A stretch of 64,000 nt of DNA from Clostridiales bacterium (GTDB lineage: Bacteria; Bacillota; Desulfotomaculia; Desulfotomaculales; VENG01): the NCBI GenBank assembly GCA_021736985.1, contig JAIPEW010000002.1:124001-188000 (forward strand), read 5' to 3'. The translations under genes and the position numbers were made by a program. The notes under the pieces are model-generated. The model saw only the letters and a list, made by a program, of their open reading frames with translations. It did not search any database and had not been told where the DNA came from. Shown here in pieces: positions 8,509 through 17,819 of this stretch. Numbering within the stretch: the first letter of the stretch is position 1; every line of letters starts with the position of its first letter.

Positions 8509-9624
8509 TTATCTTACTTTAAAAGGATCATAATTCTCTTGGCTTGTTAAAACCTCTATTTCCAGGGATCTCTCCTTACATTTCTCTTGCAGGTAGTCAT
8601 ACAGGTGATCCACAATTATTTTTTCTGTTCCATGATGACCTGCATCGATAAATTTCAGCCCGTTTTCCAGCATTTCCTGGGCAGGATGATATTTTATATC
8701 ACCGGTAACAAGCACGTCAGCTCCTTTTGCTACAGCAACTTCCCACAACCCGGCACCAGCCCCTCCGCAAACAGCTACACAATTAACCTTGTCTTCTTCT
8801 TTGCCGCCATAACGAACATAAGAAATATTTAGTACGTCCTTAACATATTGTATAAAATCAGAAAACACCGGGCTACCTTTAAGATATCCGATTCTACCTA
8901 ACCCCTGTGCTTCGCCTTCCAACGCCAGTGGATACAAATCATAGGCTACTTCTTCGTAAGGATGGCTTTTTATCACGGCATCAATTACTCTATCTTTATT
9001 CTCGGCAAGTATTATTGTTTCTAATCGTATTTCTTGAACACATTCTAATTTATCATGCTCACCAATATACGGGTTAGTATTTTTCTGGGGGCGGAAAGTA
9101 CCAGTGCCTTTAACTTGATATGTACAATCACTATAATTGCCTATCCAGCCTGCTCCCTGCTGGCCCAAAGTCTCCAATACATCTTCTATGGAAGATTCAG
9201 GAACAAAAACGACCAATTTTAAATACTTATTATGATAAGTTTCATGAAGTACTGCAGTTTCCTGCAATGCTAATTTAGCAGTAAGCACATCATTTACTCC
9301 ACCGTTAGTAATATCCAGGTTGGTATGAGCTGCATACACACCAATCCCTGAATGGATTAAATCACCTAACAGGCGCCCAGACGGCTTGTCTAAACGTATG
9401 CTGTTAATTTTTTTCATTATCAGCGGGTGATGACAAATTATCAATTGTACATTTTTTTGTACTGCTTCTCTGTACACGTTTTCATCCACATCCAGGGCTG
9501 TCAAAACTTTATTAACTTCATCATGGGGATTTCCTACCTGCCACCCACAATTATCCCATGATTCTGCAAAATGAGAAGGAGCCAATTCTTCAATTATACT
9601 TACAATTTCTTTAGCTCTGGGCAA
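8509..9624 (-). CDS. Nif3-like dinuclear metal-centre protein (YqfO type)
   Basis: A 371-residue Nif3 family protein of the long type, with the metal-binding fold split by an insert (about residues 130-240) as in Bacillus YqfO. Visible metal-site elements: ICHHPLIMK near residue 64, AAHTNLD near 98, and the C-terminal DAGHHGTE. Function remains loosely defined (GTP cyclohydrolase-like annotations are weak). Its TTG start lies inside the end of trmK (14-bp overlap) after AAGGAGG, so the two are translationally coupled, as in many Firmicutes. Confidence 0.88.
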   Translation of the reverse strand: MPRAKEIVSIIEELAPSHFAESWDNCGWQVGNPHDEVNKVLTALDVDENVYREAVQKNVQLIICHHPLIMKKINSIRLDKPSGRLLGDLIHSGIGVYAAHTNLDITNGGVNDVLTAKLALQETAVLHETYHNKYLKLVVFVPESSIEDVLETLGQQGAGWIGNYSDCTYQVKGTGTFRPQKNTNPYIGEHDKLECVQEIRLETIILAENKDRVIDAVIKSHPYEEVAYDLYPLALEGEAQGLGRIGYLKGSPVFSDFIQYVKDVLNISYVRYGGKEEDKVNCVAVCGGAGAGLWEVAVAKGADVLVTGDIKYHPAQEMLENGLKFIDAGHHGTEKIIVDHLYDYLQEKCKERSLEIEVLTSQENYDPFKVR

Positions 9625-10312
9625 TTTTCAAAGCCTCCTTTAATTTATCATGCAAATAATTAATATTATTTGCTTTTTCGGGCGAGGGTTTATAGAAACT
9701 TCTGGATAATCCCTTCAGTATATTACTGTATTTCTTTTCTTCTTTTTTTAGTAATTTCAATACTAAAGGGTTGCATAGATTCTGCAGCAAGCAAGGACCT
9801 AGTTCCATTTCAAAGAGGTCTTGCGGAAAAAACCCCTTACCAGGTTCAAATGTTATAATAGTATAGAGCTTATTTCTATCCTCAACTAACTCTTCTTGTA
9901 CTATACCCCATTTATTTTTAGCCAACCAGGCACGTACATCACCTGGATTTTTATTTGGCTGCAGAACCAGGTGTTTTAAACTGTTCAATAACTCAGGACT
10001 GTCTTTTAATATATTAATTATTAAATTATTCCCCATCCCCGCCAGTACTACTAAATCAACTTCACCAGGTCGTAAAATTTTTAATCCATCTCCCTGGCGT
10101 ATATCTATTTTATTTTCCAAACGATAAGCTTTTACTGTACTCTCAGCTGACTCAACTGGCCCTTGGTTTAGATCCCCAACAACAGCCCCGGGGCAAATTC
10201 CCTGTTCCACCAGGTAAACTGCTAAATACGCATGGTCTGTTCCTATATCTGCAATCATCGTCCCACGGGGAATATTGTCTGCTATTTTAGCTAAACGGCT
10301 GGTAAGCTGCAT
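9611..10312 (-). CDS. trmK: tRNA (adenine(22)-N1)-methyltransferase
   Basis: SAM-dependent methylation of A22 in tRNA. The N-terminal Rossmann motif TMIADIGTDHAYLAVYLV (about residues 18-35) and a later LVVLAGMGNNLI with the catalytic-region NNL are typical of TrmK. C-terminal helices are Lys-rich. I prefer the ATG at 10312, 5 nt after GGTGA, to the upstream ATG at 10327. It overlaps the Nif3-like gene. In most relatives rpoD is directly upstream; here a 3.3-kb block intervenes. Confidence 0.88.
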   Translation of the reverse strand: MQLTSRLAKIADNIPRGTMIADIGTDHAYLAVYLVEQGICPGAVVGDLNQGPVESAESTVKAYRLENKIDIRQGDGLKILRPGEVDLVVLAGMGNNLIINILKDSPELLNSLKHLVLQPNKNPGDVRAWLAKNKWGIVQEELVEDRNKLYTIITFEPGKGFFPQDLFEMELGPCLLQNLCNPLVLKLLKKEEKKYSNILKGLSRSFYKPSPEKANNINYLHDKLKEALKIAQS

Positions 10313-10519
10313 ATTATCACCTAGCATAGTTTTTAACTATCAGATTTAATCAGAAAACACCAATTTTAATTGCTTGCCATTGCCCCCGTTCGCTCCGTTC
10401 ACCTTACAGGGCAAACTAATGCTCAGGCTGAAGACTCCGGCGGGGTTTCCGCCGCTTGCGCCTTCGCTAAGTTTGGCAACTGTTCGGTTCAAGTCGCTCT
10501 CTCCGGATCAACGGCAAGC

Positions 10520-10566
10520 TTAATAGTTTTCATTTTCCGTTGTGAGCCAGAGGATCGTGGGAGTTT
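10520..10566 (+). repeat. Dispersed repeat, tail-module copy 1
   Basis: TTTTCATTTTCCGTTGTGAG followed by CCAGAGGATCGTGG and GAGTTTAAC. It matches the 3' module of the larger element at 10614-10749 and of the copy at 19199-19436. The preceding bases 10370-10519 are GC-rich and contain no convincing gene. Confidence 0.6.
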
Positions 10567-10613
10567 AACACGAGAACTTCTTATAAACTATGGTTTTAAA
10601 CGCAAAACAATTT

Positions 10614-10749
10614 AAAGGGCCGGTGAATTCCCCGAAGGTAGCAGAGTCTGGGTGCACTGCATAGCCCGTCATTTGCCCCGGCCCTCCACCCTGCTGTCAG
10701 AGAAGTTTTCATACTCCGTTGTGAGGCAAGAAGCTCGTGGACGTTTAAC
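10614..10749 (+). repeat. Dispersed structured repeat, full copy A
   Basis: Starts AAAGGGCCGGTG, runs through GAAGGTAGC and GAGTCTGGGTGC, and closes with CCGGCCC at 10678-10684, pairing with GGGCCGG at 10617-10623. It continues into the tail module TTTTCAT..CTCCGTTGTGAG..CTCGTGGACGTTT. A second copy lies inverted at 19199-19436. No protein is plausible across it. Confidence 0.7.
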
Positions 10750-10811
10750 AACAAAAATTTGAGCTGTCATTAATCGCACTATTACCCCGCATAAAAATAG
10801 TAGCAAACTCT

Positions 10812-11159
10812 TTAACAAGTCAAATGCAGGCAAGCTGCGGTTCTCTTTTCCGTATAGATTTTATTGTAGTATTCACAGGCTTTTGGAGTAGGCATAATTA
10901 TAACCTCTGCCCCTCTATTTGTTAAATACTCTACCACAGAATCACTGACTTTAACCAGGTCAGAAGTTCCTGTCCCGAATACCACTGTATCCAGCTCAAT
11001 ATCTTCAAGCTTTTTTAAATCCTGCAAATAAACATTGTGCCCTTCTATTCTCCACCATGGGGAATAGACTTCACCGGGAAGTATTATAACGTCATACTTA
11101 TATTCTTTTTCATCCAGTGTAATTTGTCCGAAACTAATAGATTTAATAATAGGCCCCAT
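10812..11159 (-). CDS. Mth938/AAMDC-domain (DUF498) protein
   Basis: About 115 residues of the Mth938-like fold: strands ISFGQITLDEKEYKYDVIILPGEV, the PWWRIEGHNV segment, DTVVFGTGTSDLVKVSD, and EVIIMPTPKACEYYN near the end. These are the conserved blocks of the AAMDC/DUF498 family, whose biochemical role is unclear. I chose the ATG at 11159, correctly spaced from AGGAGTG. It is divergent from the ABC transporter operon and next to the repeat strip. Confidence 0.8.
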   Translation of the reverse strand: MGPIIKSISFGQITLDEKEYKYDVIILPGEVYSPWWRIEGHNVYLQDLKKLEDIELDTVVFGTGTSDLVKVSDSVVEYLTNRGAEVIIMPTPKACEYYNKIYTEKRTAACLHLTC

Positions 11160-11267
11160 ATATTTCACTCCTGCTTGCAATTATTTCCCATTGTATAATA
11201 AAATTTTTATATGCTGTATAGTAATTTTTCATTTTTTTTATATACCATTAGAAAGTAGTGATATTTC

Positions 11268-12203
11268 TTGGAAAACCAGCCAATTATAGAAGCAGTTCAG
11301 CTTCTAAAGAAATATAAAGATTTTAATGCAGTAAATAATATTAATTTTAAAATAAACCCCGGTGAGTGCTGTGGTTTCGTGGGCCCCAACGGGGCCGGCA
11401 AAACAACAACAGTAAAAATGATTAGCTGTTTTTCACCGGTATCCTCCGGTAAATTGTATGTAATGGGAATGGATGTGCGCTACCAGGAACGAGACATAAA
11501 GAAAAAATTAGGCATAGTACATCAAGAAAATAACCTTGATTTAGATCTTTCACTAAAACAAAACTTGCTTATTTACGCCAGTTATTTCGATATACCAAAA
11601 CAATCAGCAATTCCAAGAATAAAGGAATTACTGCACTTTTTGAATTTAGAAGACAAGGAAAATGAACGCGTTGAGAATTTATCAGGAGGCATGAAAAGGA
11701 AGTTAACTATTGCGCGTTCCTTAATTAATAATCCTGAGCTTTTAATACTGGATGAGCCAACAACAGGACTCGACCCGGGCGCCCGGCACCTCGTATGGGA
11801 GCGATTGATAAAATTAAAAAAAAGCGGGAAAACACTGCTGCTTACTACTCATTATCTAGAGGAAGCAAACAGGCTATGCGATCGCTTGTTTATAATGAAC
11901 CAGGGTAAAATACTGGAAGAAGGTGCTCCAAAAGAACTGGTAAATAAATACGCGGGACATGAAGTACTTGAATTAGAGGTACCTATTAACCAAAAAGATT
12001 CTGTTTTAATGTATATCCAGAGAAATATTCATGGATACATTGACATGGGAAACCGCCTGCATATTTTCCCCGTGGAAGGACGAAAGCTGCTTGCCAGTTT
12101 GCAGCAGTTACAACAACATGATATGTATTTTACTCACCAGTATTTACGCCCCGCCAATTTAGAAGACGTTTTTTTTAAGTTAACAGGAAAGGGGCTAGAA
12201 TAA
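11268..12203 (+). CDS. ABC-2 transporter ATP-binding protein (NodI/DrrA type)
   Basis: A 311-residue ATPase: Walker A GPNGAGKTTTVKM (about residue 38), Q-loop VHQENNLD, signature LSGGMKRKL, Walker B LLILDEPTTGLDPGARH, and the switch His in LLTTHYLEEANRLCDR. A C-terminal extension of about 90 residues is typical of the DrrA/NodI exporters. The start is TTG at 11268. It overlaps the permease start by one base, making a two-gene operon. The exported substrate is unknown. Confidence 0.92.
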   Translation: MENQPIIEAVQLLKKYKDFNAVNNINFKINPGECCGFVGPNGAGKTTTVKMISCFSPVSSGKLYVMGMDVRYQERDIKKKLGIVHQENNLDLDLSLKQNLLIYASYFDIPKQSAIPRIKELLHFLNLEDKENERVENLSGGMKRKLTIARSLINNPELLILDEPTTGLDPGARHLVWERLIKLKKSGKTLLLTTHYLEEANRLCDRLFIMNQGKILEEGAPKELVNKYAGHEVLELEVPINQKDSVLMYIQRNIHGYIDMGNRLHIFPVEGRKLLASLQQLQQHDMYFTHQYLRPANLEDVFFKLTGKGLE

Positions 12204-12973
12204 TGATACCGCGTATATCTTATCGTGTGTTCAAGGTATTTCACCGCAATTTTATTGTCTTTAAAAAAAATTGGATATCCAATATTACCTTTAATTTTAT
12301 TGAACCTTTACTTTATCTATGGGCATTAGGTTATGGTTTAGGTGTATTCGTAGAAAAAATAGATGGGATGCCGTATTTAAATTGGCTTGCCCCTGGTCTA
12401 ACTGCATCTTCCGCCATGTGGGCAAGCTCATTTGAATGTACATACGACAGCTACATGCGCATGAGTTACCAGAGAATCTATCACGCCATAATAGCTACTC
12501 CTGTAAATCTCGAGGAAGTAATACTGGGAGAAATGATTTTCGGTACATTTAAAAGCTTACTCTACGGGTCTGTTTTCATGGTTGTCTTGTTTTTCCTCGG
12601 CCTTGTTTCCTCGCCCTGGGCACTCCTTGTACCCCTGGTATTAGTACTAGCAGGGTTAGCTATTTCAGAAATGGCTATAAGCTGGACCGGTATAGTACCT
12701 AATATCGACAGCTTTAACTTTTTTTTCACTTTAGTGATTACACCTATGTTTTTAATATCAGGGGTTTTTTTCCCTGTAAATGACCTTTCAATTTACATCA
12801 AAGCAATCGCCTGGTTAACCCCACTTTATCATTCCGTAGAGATAATACGAGCTCTTGTGCTCGACATGGTTAAACCTCAATTATTTTATCATGTACTGTG
12901 GCTTTTAAGCTTTATAATATTATTTTACAAAATACCAATAATGCTAATGCACCGGCGCCTTATAGATAAATAA
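12203..12973 (+). CDS. ABC-2 transporter permease (NodJ type)
   Basis: A 256-residue integral membrane protein with six hydrophobic segments and the ABC-2 pattern, including ISGVFFPVNDLS in the fifth-helix region and a C-terminal LTPLYHSVEIIRAL block like NodJ. It partners the ATPase immediately upstream. ATG at 12203 follows AAAGGGG. Confidence 0.9.
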   Translation: MIPRISYRVFKVFHRNFIVFKKNWISNITFNFIEPLLYLWALGYGLGVFVEKIDGMPYLNWLAPGLTASSAMWASSFECTYDSYMRMSYQRIYHAIIATPVNLEEVILGEMIFGTFKSLLYGSVFMVVLFFLGLVSSPWALLVPLVLVLAGLAISEMAISWTGIVPNIDSFNFFFTLVITPMFLISGVFFPVNDLSIYIKAIAWLTPLYHSVEIIRALVLDMVKPQLFYHVLWLLSFIILFYKIPIMLMHRRLIDK

Positions 12974-13010
12974 GATCAAGTTGATACAGTAAAACACAAT
13001 ATATATACAT

Positions 13011-13052
13011 AAAAAACCCGTGTCCTTATAATTTTTAAAGACACGGGTTTTT
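13011..13052. terminator. Bidirectional terminator between the ABC operon and the tRNA cluster
   Basis: AAAACCCGTGTC pairs with GACACGGGTTTT, with A-run and T-run flanks, serving both the plus-strand permease and the minus-strand tRNAs. Confidence 0.85.
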
Positions 13053-13061
13053 AATAAGTTT

Positions 13062-13137
13062 TGGTGGGAGCAACAGGACTTGAACCTGTGACATCCTGCT
13101 TGTAAGGCAGGCGCTCTCCCAACTGAGCTATGCTCCC
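13062..13137 (-). tRNA. tRNA-Val (anticodon TAC), copy 1
   Basis: A 76-nt cloverleaf with 7-bp acceptor GGGAGCA/TGCTCCC, D-arm AGCTCAGTTGGGAGAGC, anticodon loop CTTACAA, T-arm with GGTTCAAGTCC, and an encoded CCA. Confidence 0.95.
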
Positions 13138-13208
13138 TCATTAAAATTCTTGCACATGAAGTTGGAAGTATTAATATTTTAACTTCCAACTTCTTATATT
13201 CTATTTTT

Positions 13209-13284
13209 TGGTGGGAGCAACAGGACTCGAACCTGTGACATCCTGCTTGTAAGGCAGGCGCTCTCCCAACTGAGCTATGCTCCC
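13209..13284 (-). tRNA. tRNA-Val (anticodon TAC), copy 2
   Basis: Same cloverleaf as the 13062 copy, differing at one base in the T-loop (GGTTCGAGTCC). CCA is encoded. The two copies indicate a local duplication. Confidence 0.95.
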
Positions 13285-13285
13285 A

Positions 13286-13361
13286 TGGTGACCCCAGCGG
13301 GATTCGAACCCGCGTTACCGCCGTGAAAGGGCGGTGTCTTAAACCACTTGACCATGGGGCC
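13286..13361 (-). tRNA. tRNA-Glu (anticodon TTC)
   Basis: Acceptor GGCCCCA/TGGGGTC, anticodon stem-loop CCGCC-CTTTCAC-GGCGG giving TTC, T-arm GGTTCGAATCC, CCA encoded. One base separates it from the second tRNA-Val. Confidence 0.95.
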
Positions 13362-13368
13362 TTTAATG

Positions 13369-13443
13369 TGGTGGGCCCACTAGGATTTGAACCTAGAGCC
13401 AGCCGGTTATGAGCCGGATGCTCTGCCATTGAGCTATGGGCCC
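13369..13443 (-). tRNA. tRNA with CAT anticodon (elongator Met, or Ile2)
   Basis: Acceptor GGGCCCA/TGGGCCC, anticodon loop CTCATAA, T-arm GGTTCAAATCC, CCA encoded. It lacks the C1 mismatch and the three G-C pairs in the anticodon stem that mark initiator tRNA. Elongator Met is more likely, but lysidine-modified tRNA-Ile(CAT) cannot be excluded by eye. Confidence 0.85.
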
Positions 13444-13448
13444 GTTTG

Positions 13449-13523
13449 TGGCTCCCCGAGCAGGACTCGAACCTGCAACAACTCGGTTAACAGCCGAGTG
13501 CTCTACCATTGAGCTATCGAGGA
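13449..13523 (-). tRNA. tRNA-Asn (anticodon GTT)
   Basis: Acceptor TCCTCGA/TCGGGGA, anticodon stem-loop CTCGG-CTGTTAA-CCGAG, T-arm GGTTCGAGTCC, discriminator G, CCA encoded. First gene of the five-tRNA minus-strand cluster, 73 bp after rpoD. Confidence 0.95.
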
Positions 13524-13596
13524 ACACTTTATCGCGCAACGCAATAGTTATTATACATGATAGGGCCGCATTGGTCAACATTTTCTTACTAAAATT

Positions 13597-14712
13597 TTAT
13601 TCCAAATAATCCTTTAACTTCTTGCTTCTGCTAGGATGCCTCAATTTACGTAAAGTTTTAGCCTCAATTTGTCTAATGCGCTCACGTGTAACTCCAAATT
13701 TCTGTCCTACCTCTTCAAGGGTTCGTGCTCTACCGTCATCCAGTCCAAATCTCAGGCGCAAGACTTTTTGCTCTCTATCTGTTAGAGTTGTAAGCACATC
13801 TTCCAACTGTTCTCGCAACAGCGTAAATGATGCTTCTTCAGCAGGCGCCCTGGCATCATGGTCTTCTATAAAATCACCCAGATGAGAGTCCTCTTCTTCC
13901 CCTATGGGCGTTTCAAGAGAAACAGGCTCTTGAGCAATTTTAAGTATCTCTCTAACCTTTTCTTCAGATACTCCCATTTCATCAGCTATTTCATCCGGTG
14001 TAGGCTCTCTACCCAACTCTTGCAGCAATTGCCGGCTAACACGTATCAATTTATTAATAGTTTCTACCATGTGAACAGGAATACGTATAGTTCTTGCCTG
14101 GTCAGCTATTGCCCTGGTAATAGCCTGGCGTATCCACCATGTTGCATATGTGCTAAACTTATATCCTTTACGGTAATCAAATTTTTCTACTGCTTTTATA
14201 AGTCCCAGGTTACCCTCCTGGATTAGATCAAGAAACAACATTCCCCTACCTACATACCTTTTAGCTATACTTACAACTAATCTCAAGTTAGCCTCAGCCA
14301 GGCGCCTTTTAGCCTGCTCATCTCCTTGCTCCATACGCTTAGCCAAACTAACTTCCTCTTCAGGAGTAAGCAGCGGTATACGACCAATTTCCTTAAGATA
14401 CATGCGTACCGGATCATCTATACCAATACCTTCGGGTACGGTTAAATCAACTTCCATTTCTTCTACTTCTTCTTCAGGTTGATTTGCTTCCAGGGATGGA
14501 CTGCTAACAGGCTCTAACTCTGTAGCTTCAGGTACGACTTCTATTCCCATACCGGCAAGTTTTTCATATACTTCATCTATCTGTTCAGGTGTTAATTCAA
14601 CTCCCTGCAAGCTATCCATTACTTCTGTATAAGTTAATACTCCACGCTTTTTACCTTTATCTACAAGTTGATTTACATCTTTTAAAACATTTTCTTTTAG
14701 CTCTTTACTCAT
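13597..14712 (-). CDS. rpoD: Primary RNA polymerase sigma factor (RpoD/SigA)
   Basis: Housekeeping sigma70-family factor of about 371 residues. Region 1.1 is short and acidic; region 1.2 holds [17 protein letters not shown]; region 2 contains [28 protein letters not shown] and the -10 reading segment [16 protein letters not shown]; region 4.2 has the helix-turn-helix [27 protein letters not shown]. Located 36 bp downstream of dnaG, as in many Firmicutes (dnaG-sigA operon). ATG 14712 follows GGGGATAG. Confidence 0.97.
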   Translation of the reverse strand: MSKELKENVLKDVNQLVDKGKKRGVLTYTEVMDSLQGVELTPEQIDEVYEKLAGMGIEVVPEATELEPVSSPSLEANQPEEEVEEMEVDLTVPEGIGIDDPVRMYLKEIGRIPLLTPEEEVSLAKRMEQGDEQAKRRLAEANLRLVVSIAKRYVGRGMLFLDLIQEGNLGLIKAVEKFDYRKGYKFSTYATWWIRQAITRAIADQARTIRIPVHMVETINKLIRVSRQLLQELGREPTPDEIADEMGVSEEKVREILKIAQEPVSLETPIGEEEDSHLGDFIEDHDARAPAEEASFTLLREQLEDVLTTLTDREQKVLRLRFGLDDGRARTLEEVGQKFGVTRERIRQIEAKTLRKLRHPSRSKKLKDYLE

Positions 14713-14748
14713 CACCTATCCCCCTTTCCTAGGGTCTTACAGCAGATA

Positions 14749-16515
14749 TTAATAAAGGGTTTTTAATTCAGCTAGAATCTCGCTTACTCTTTTTTGTTCA
14801 CCATTTTTTTCTGCTTCTAACAGTATATCCATCAAGCCCTCTCTATGTTCTTTTTTTATAAACTTTTGCAGTGCATTTATATATATGGAAAATAAATAAT
14901 CTATGTCATAACCGGGCAAGTCTTCCATGAGCAAATCACCAAGCACTTTTTGCTCTTCTTCATTTAATTTATTAAAAAGATGCGCAGGACTAAAATTAGA
15001 ATCTAGATCTGGTAATGCTTTCGAAAATATATTATTATATACATGGCTTTTAAAAATATCACCCGTCAGCTTCTCTTTAACATATGGTACCCATTGAGGG
15101 TTCTCCAACATGAGTTTTAACAATATTTTTTCTGCTTTTGTTCTAGCATCAATTTTTTGTACATCGTGTATATTATTATACTTATTTTTAGTAATTTTAT
15201 CCGATTTTGGCTTAATCTTTCCTTTTTGCTTTTGATATCGTCTTAATTCTCCAGCTACAGCATCCCAGGTAATATATAAACGGGAAGCAACGTGCTTTAT
15301 CGCTTCATTTTTTTCTACTTCATCTTGTATATTATATAGATTAGGTAGAATATGTTCTAATTGAGCAGATTTATTCTCAATTACATTTGTAGAATTTAAC
15401 TTTATATCTTTTATCTTATACTCTACCAGAGTATCTGCATTATTTACTAACTGATACCATCCTTCAATACCATATTGCTGCAAATAATCATCAGGGTCTT
15501 TTCCTTCAGGTATACTAATTACTCGTACGCGGCATCCCATCTCCTGCATTAACTCCAATCCACGTACAGTTGCAGCAACTCCAGCAGCATCAGCATCATA
15601 GGCAATTATTACATCCTTAACATACCTCATTAATAATTGTATATGCTCCCTGGTAAGGCTGGTACCCAGAGAAGCTACCGCATTTGTCACGCCATGCTGT
15701 CGCGCAGAGATGACATCCATGTATCCTTCCATGATAACCGCATACCCTGCTTCCATTACGCTGCGGCGCTCTTCATAAAGACCAAACAAGATTCTACTTT
15801 TGTTAAAAACAGGTGTCTCAGGAGTGTTTAAATACTTGGGCTGCCCTTCTCCAAGTACGCGTCCTCCAAAACCTACCACATAACCTCCTGCATCTCGAAT
15901 AGGAAACATTATGCGGGATCGAAATCTATCATATAATCCTCGTTTTCCTGCAGCAGCAAGACCTAGATTAACCAGAGAATCTTTATTAACTCCTTTTTGG
16001 GTTAAGTACTTTGTCAACTGGTCCCATGAAGAAGGTGCATATCCCAATTCAAAGTGCTGTATAGTCTCTAGGGATACCCCCCTATTTGAGAGATAATCTC
16101 TTGCAGCAGCAGCTTCATTCCAATTCATCAATATATTTTTGAAAAAATCTTTTGCTTGCAGGTTAACTTCCGATGCAAAATATTTTTGCGATTTTTCACG
16201 TTTTTCCTTGTAACCGGTTTCAGGTAAACTTATTCCTATCTTTTTAGCCAAAAATTCTATGGTTTCACGAAAAGTAAAACCTTCATACAGCATTAAAAAT
16301 TTAAATACATTCCCACCTACAGCACATCCAAAACAATAGAATATTTGTTTATCCGGACTAACTGTAAATGAAGGATCATTTTCCTGGTGAAACGGACAGC
16401 ATCCAGTATAATTTTTGCCTTTTCTTTTCAAAGGAATATATTCTGATATAACTTCAACAATATCAATGTTAGCACGAATATTCTCTATTACATCTTCTGG
16501 TACATAACCATTCAC
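14749..16515 (-). CDS. dnaG: DNA primase
   Basis: Makes RNA primers for replication. N-terminal CHC2 zinc finger: CCPFHQENDPSFTVSPDK followed by FYCFGCAVGGNVFKF. TOPRIM domain: VIMEGYMDVISARQHG and IIAYDADAAGVAATVRG, with the catalytic Glu and Asp residues; the RNA-polymerase-like core motif PKYLNTPETPVFNKS is also present. About 588 residues. The C-terminal helicase-binding region is lysine-rich. I prefer the GTG at 16515 (AGGTGG 6 nt upstream) to the ATG at 16533, which lacks a ribosome binding site. Confidence 0.95.
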   Translation of the reverse strand: MNGYVPEDVIENIRANIDIVEVISEYIPLKRKGKNYTGCCPFHQENDPSFTVSPDKQIFYCFGCAVGGNVFKFLMLYEGFTFRETIEFLAKKIGISLPETGYKEKREKSQKYFASEVNLQAKDFFKNILMNWNEAAAARDYLSNRGVSLETIQHFELGYAPSSWDQLTKYLTQKGVNKDSLVNLGLAAAGKRGLYDRFRSRIMFPIRDAGGYVVGFGGRVLGEGQPKYLNTPETPVFNKSRILFGLYEERRSVMEAGYAVIMEGYMDVISARQHGVTNAVASLGTSLTREHIQLLMRYVKDVIIAYDADAAGVAATVRGLELMQEMGCRVRVISIPEGKDPDDYLQQYGIEGWYQLVNNADTLVEYKIKDIKLNSTNVIENKSAQLEHILPNLYNIQDEVEKNEAIKHVASRLYITWDAVAGELRRYQKQKGKIKPKSDKITKNKYNNIHDVQKIDARTKAEKILLKLMLENPQWVPYVKEKLTGDIFKSHVYNNIFSKALPDLDSNFSPAHLFNKLNEEEQKVLGDLLMEDLPGYDIDYLFSIYINALQKFIKKEHREGLMDILLEAEKNGEQKRVSEILAELKTLY

Positions 16516-16685
16516 CAGCAACCACCTAACCATTTTAATTTACTTTACAGTAACTTCTACATACACATTATTTTTTCCTTTTTATTAATACTAACTGTTA
16601 TATCAAGCCCAACATTATTTTTTATATTTCTTTATAATCAGTGATTTTCCTTCATTTTTTTCGACATTTTTTTGTTTAAAAAACA

Positions 16686-17726
16686 TTATTTAGCATTCCC
16701 ATCATTTGCAAACAATAAACTTTTCCCGGTTGGAGTAAAAGAACGTGGTATAAAGAGATTTTCGAAACAGTTTATCACATACCTGTCTGTCATACCAGCT
16801 ATATAATCACAAACAGTTCTCTCTGTCCCCGCACCTGTGCAACGGTTAAAATACTCAAGAGGCAACTTAGCAGGGTTATTGATAAAATACTTATATAAAT
16901 ATTGTATTACTTGATATGTTTTTTCTTCTTCACACTTTGCTTCAGATCCAGTATATACATATTGGAACAAGAAATTCCTCAGTTGATCTGTTGCCTGCTG
17001 CACATCATCGCTCATTTTAATAGTGGTAGAGTCCCAACTGCTTTTGATCAAATTAGTAACCATCACATTGATTCTTTCCCGGTGATTTCCCCCTAATACT
17101 TTTGTACATTCAACAGGCAAATCCCCTTCATAAAGAATTTCTCCTCTAACAGCATCATCTATGTCATGATTTATATAAGCTATCCGGTCAGATATTTTGA
17201 CTACCCGTCCTTCCAGTGTCACAGGATCTTGAGGGCCTGTATGATTTAATATACCATCTTTTACTTCTCCTGTAAGGTTTAAACCACCTTCACCTTCTAA
17301 CTTTTCCACAACTCTTAAGCTTTGTTCATTATGGCGAAAACCGCCTGGAAAAATCTCGTTTAAAGCAGTTTCTCCCGAGTGACCAAAAGGTGTATGTCCT
17401 AAATCATGCCCTAGTGCTATTGCCTCAGTAAGGTCTTCGTTTAAACGCAGGGCCTTCGATATAGTTTTTGCAATTTGTGCAACTTCCAGGGTATGAGTTA
17501 ATCTTGTTCTATAATGATCACCTTCTGGAATAATAAAAACTTGAGTTTTTTGCTTAAGGCGTCGAAAACTCTTAGAATGTATGATACGATCCCGGTCTCT
17601 TTGAAAAACAGTACGAACTGCACAAGGTTTTTCCTCAAACAACCTTCCTGTGGTGTTTACACTGAGACAGGCATAAGGTGATAATAAACTATTTTCTAAA
17701 CTTTCCGTACACTGCCGGATATCCAT
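16686..17726 (-). CDS. dgt: Deoxyguanosinetriphosphate triphosphohydrolase-like protein
   Basis: HD-domain dNTP triphosphohydrolase that cleaves dNTPs to nucleosides and tripolyphosphate. Metal ligands are visible: TRLTHTLEVAQIA, then LGHDLGHTPFGHSGE, and ISDRIAYINHDIDDA. N-terminal signature YACLSVNTTGRLFEE and RDRDRIIHSKSFRRLKQKTQV match the dGTPase family. About 346 residues. I chose the ATG at 17726, 8 nt from GGAG, over earlier in-frame starts. It lies upstream of dnaG, 170 bp away, as in several Firmicutes. Confidence 0.92.
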   Translation of the reverse strand: MDIRQCTESLENSLLSPYACLSVNTTGRLFEEKPCAVRTVFQRDRDRIIHSKSFRRLKQKTQVFIIPEGDHYRTRLTHTLEVAQIAKTISKALRLNEDLTEAIALGHDLGHTPFGHSGETALNEIFPGGFRHNEQSLRVVEKLEGEGGLNLTGEVKDGILNHTGPQDPVTLEGRVVKISDRIAYINHDIDDAVRGEILYEGDLPVECTKVLGGNHRERINVMVTNLIKSSWDSTTIKMSDDVQQATDQLRNFLFQYVYTGSEAKCEEEKTYQVIQYLYKYFINNPAKLPLEYFNRCTGAGTERTVCDYIAGMTDRYVINCFENLFIPRSFTPTGKSLLFANDGNAK

Positions 17727-17819
17727 TTTCATCACTCCAATTAGAACATAAATCATGCCCCGACAGGCAATAAACCCACCGGGGCACAGCTTAAAATATA
17801 AAAACAAAAACCTTCCTAA

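Noticed and set aside
10370-10615. 81-residue plus-strand frame before repeat copy A
   Set aside because: GC-rich repeat-associated sequence with no homology I recognise and no ribosome binding site; the strip holds copies of the tail module instead.
12944-13581. Two minus-strand frames (161 and 62 residues) with repeated HSSVGRAPALQAGCHRF-type segments
   Set aside because: They are translations of the tRNA genes; the repeat reflects the duplicated tRNA-Val.
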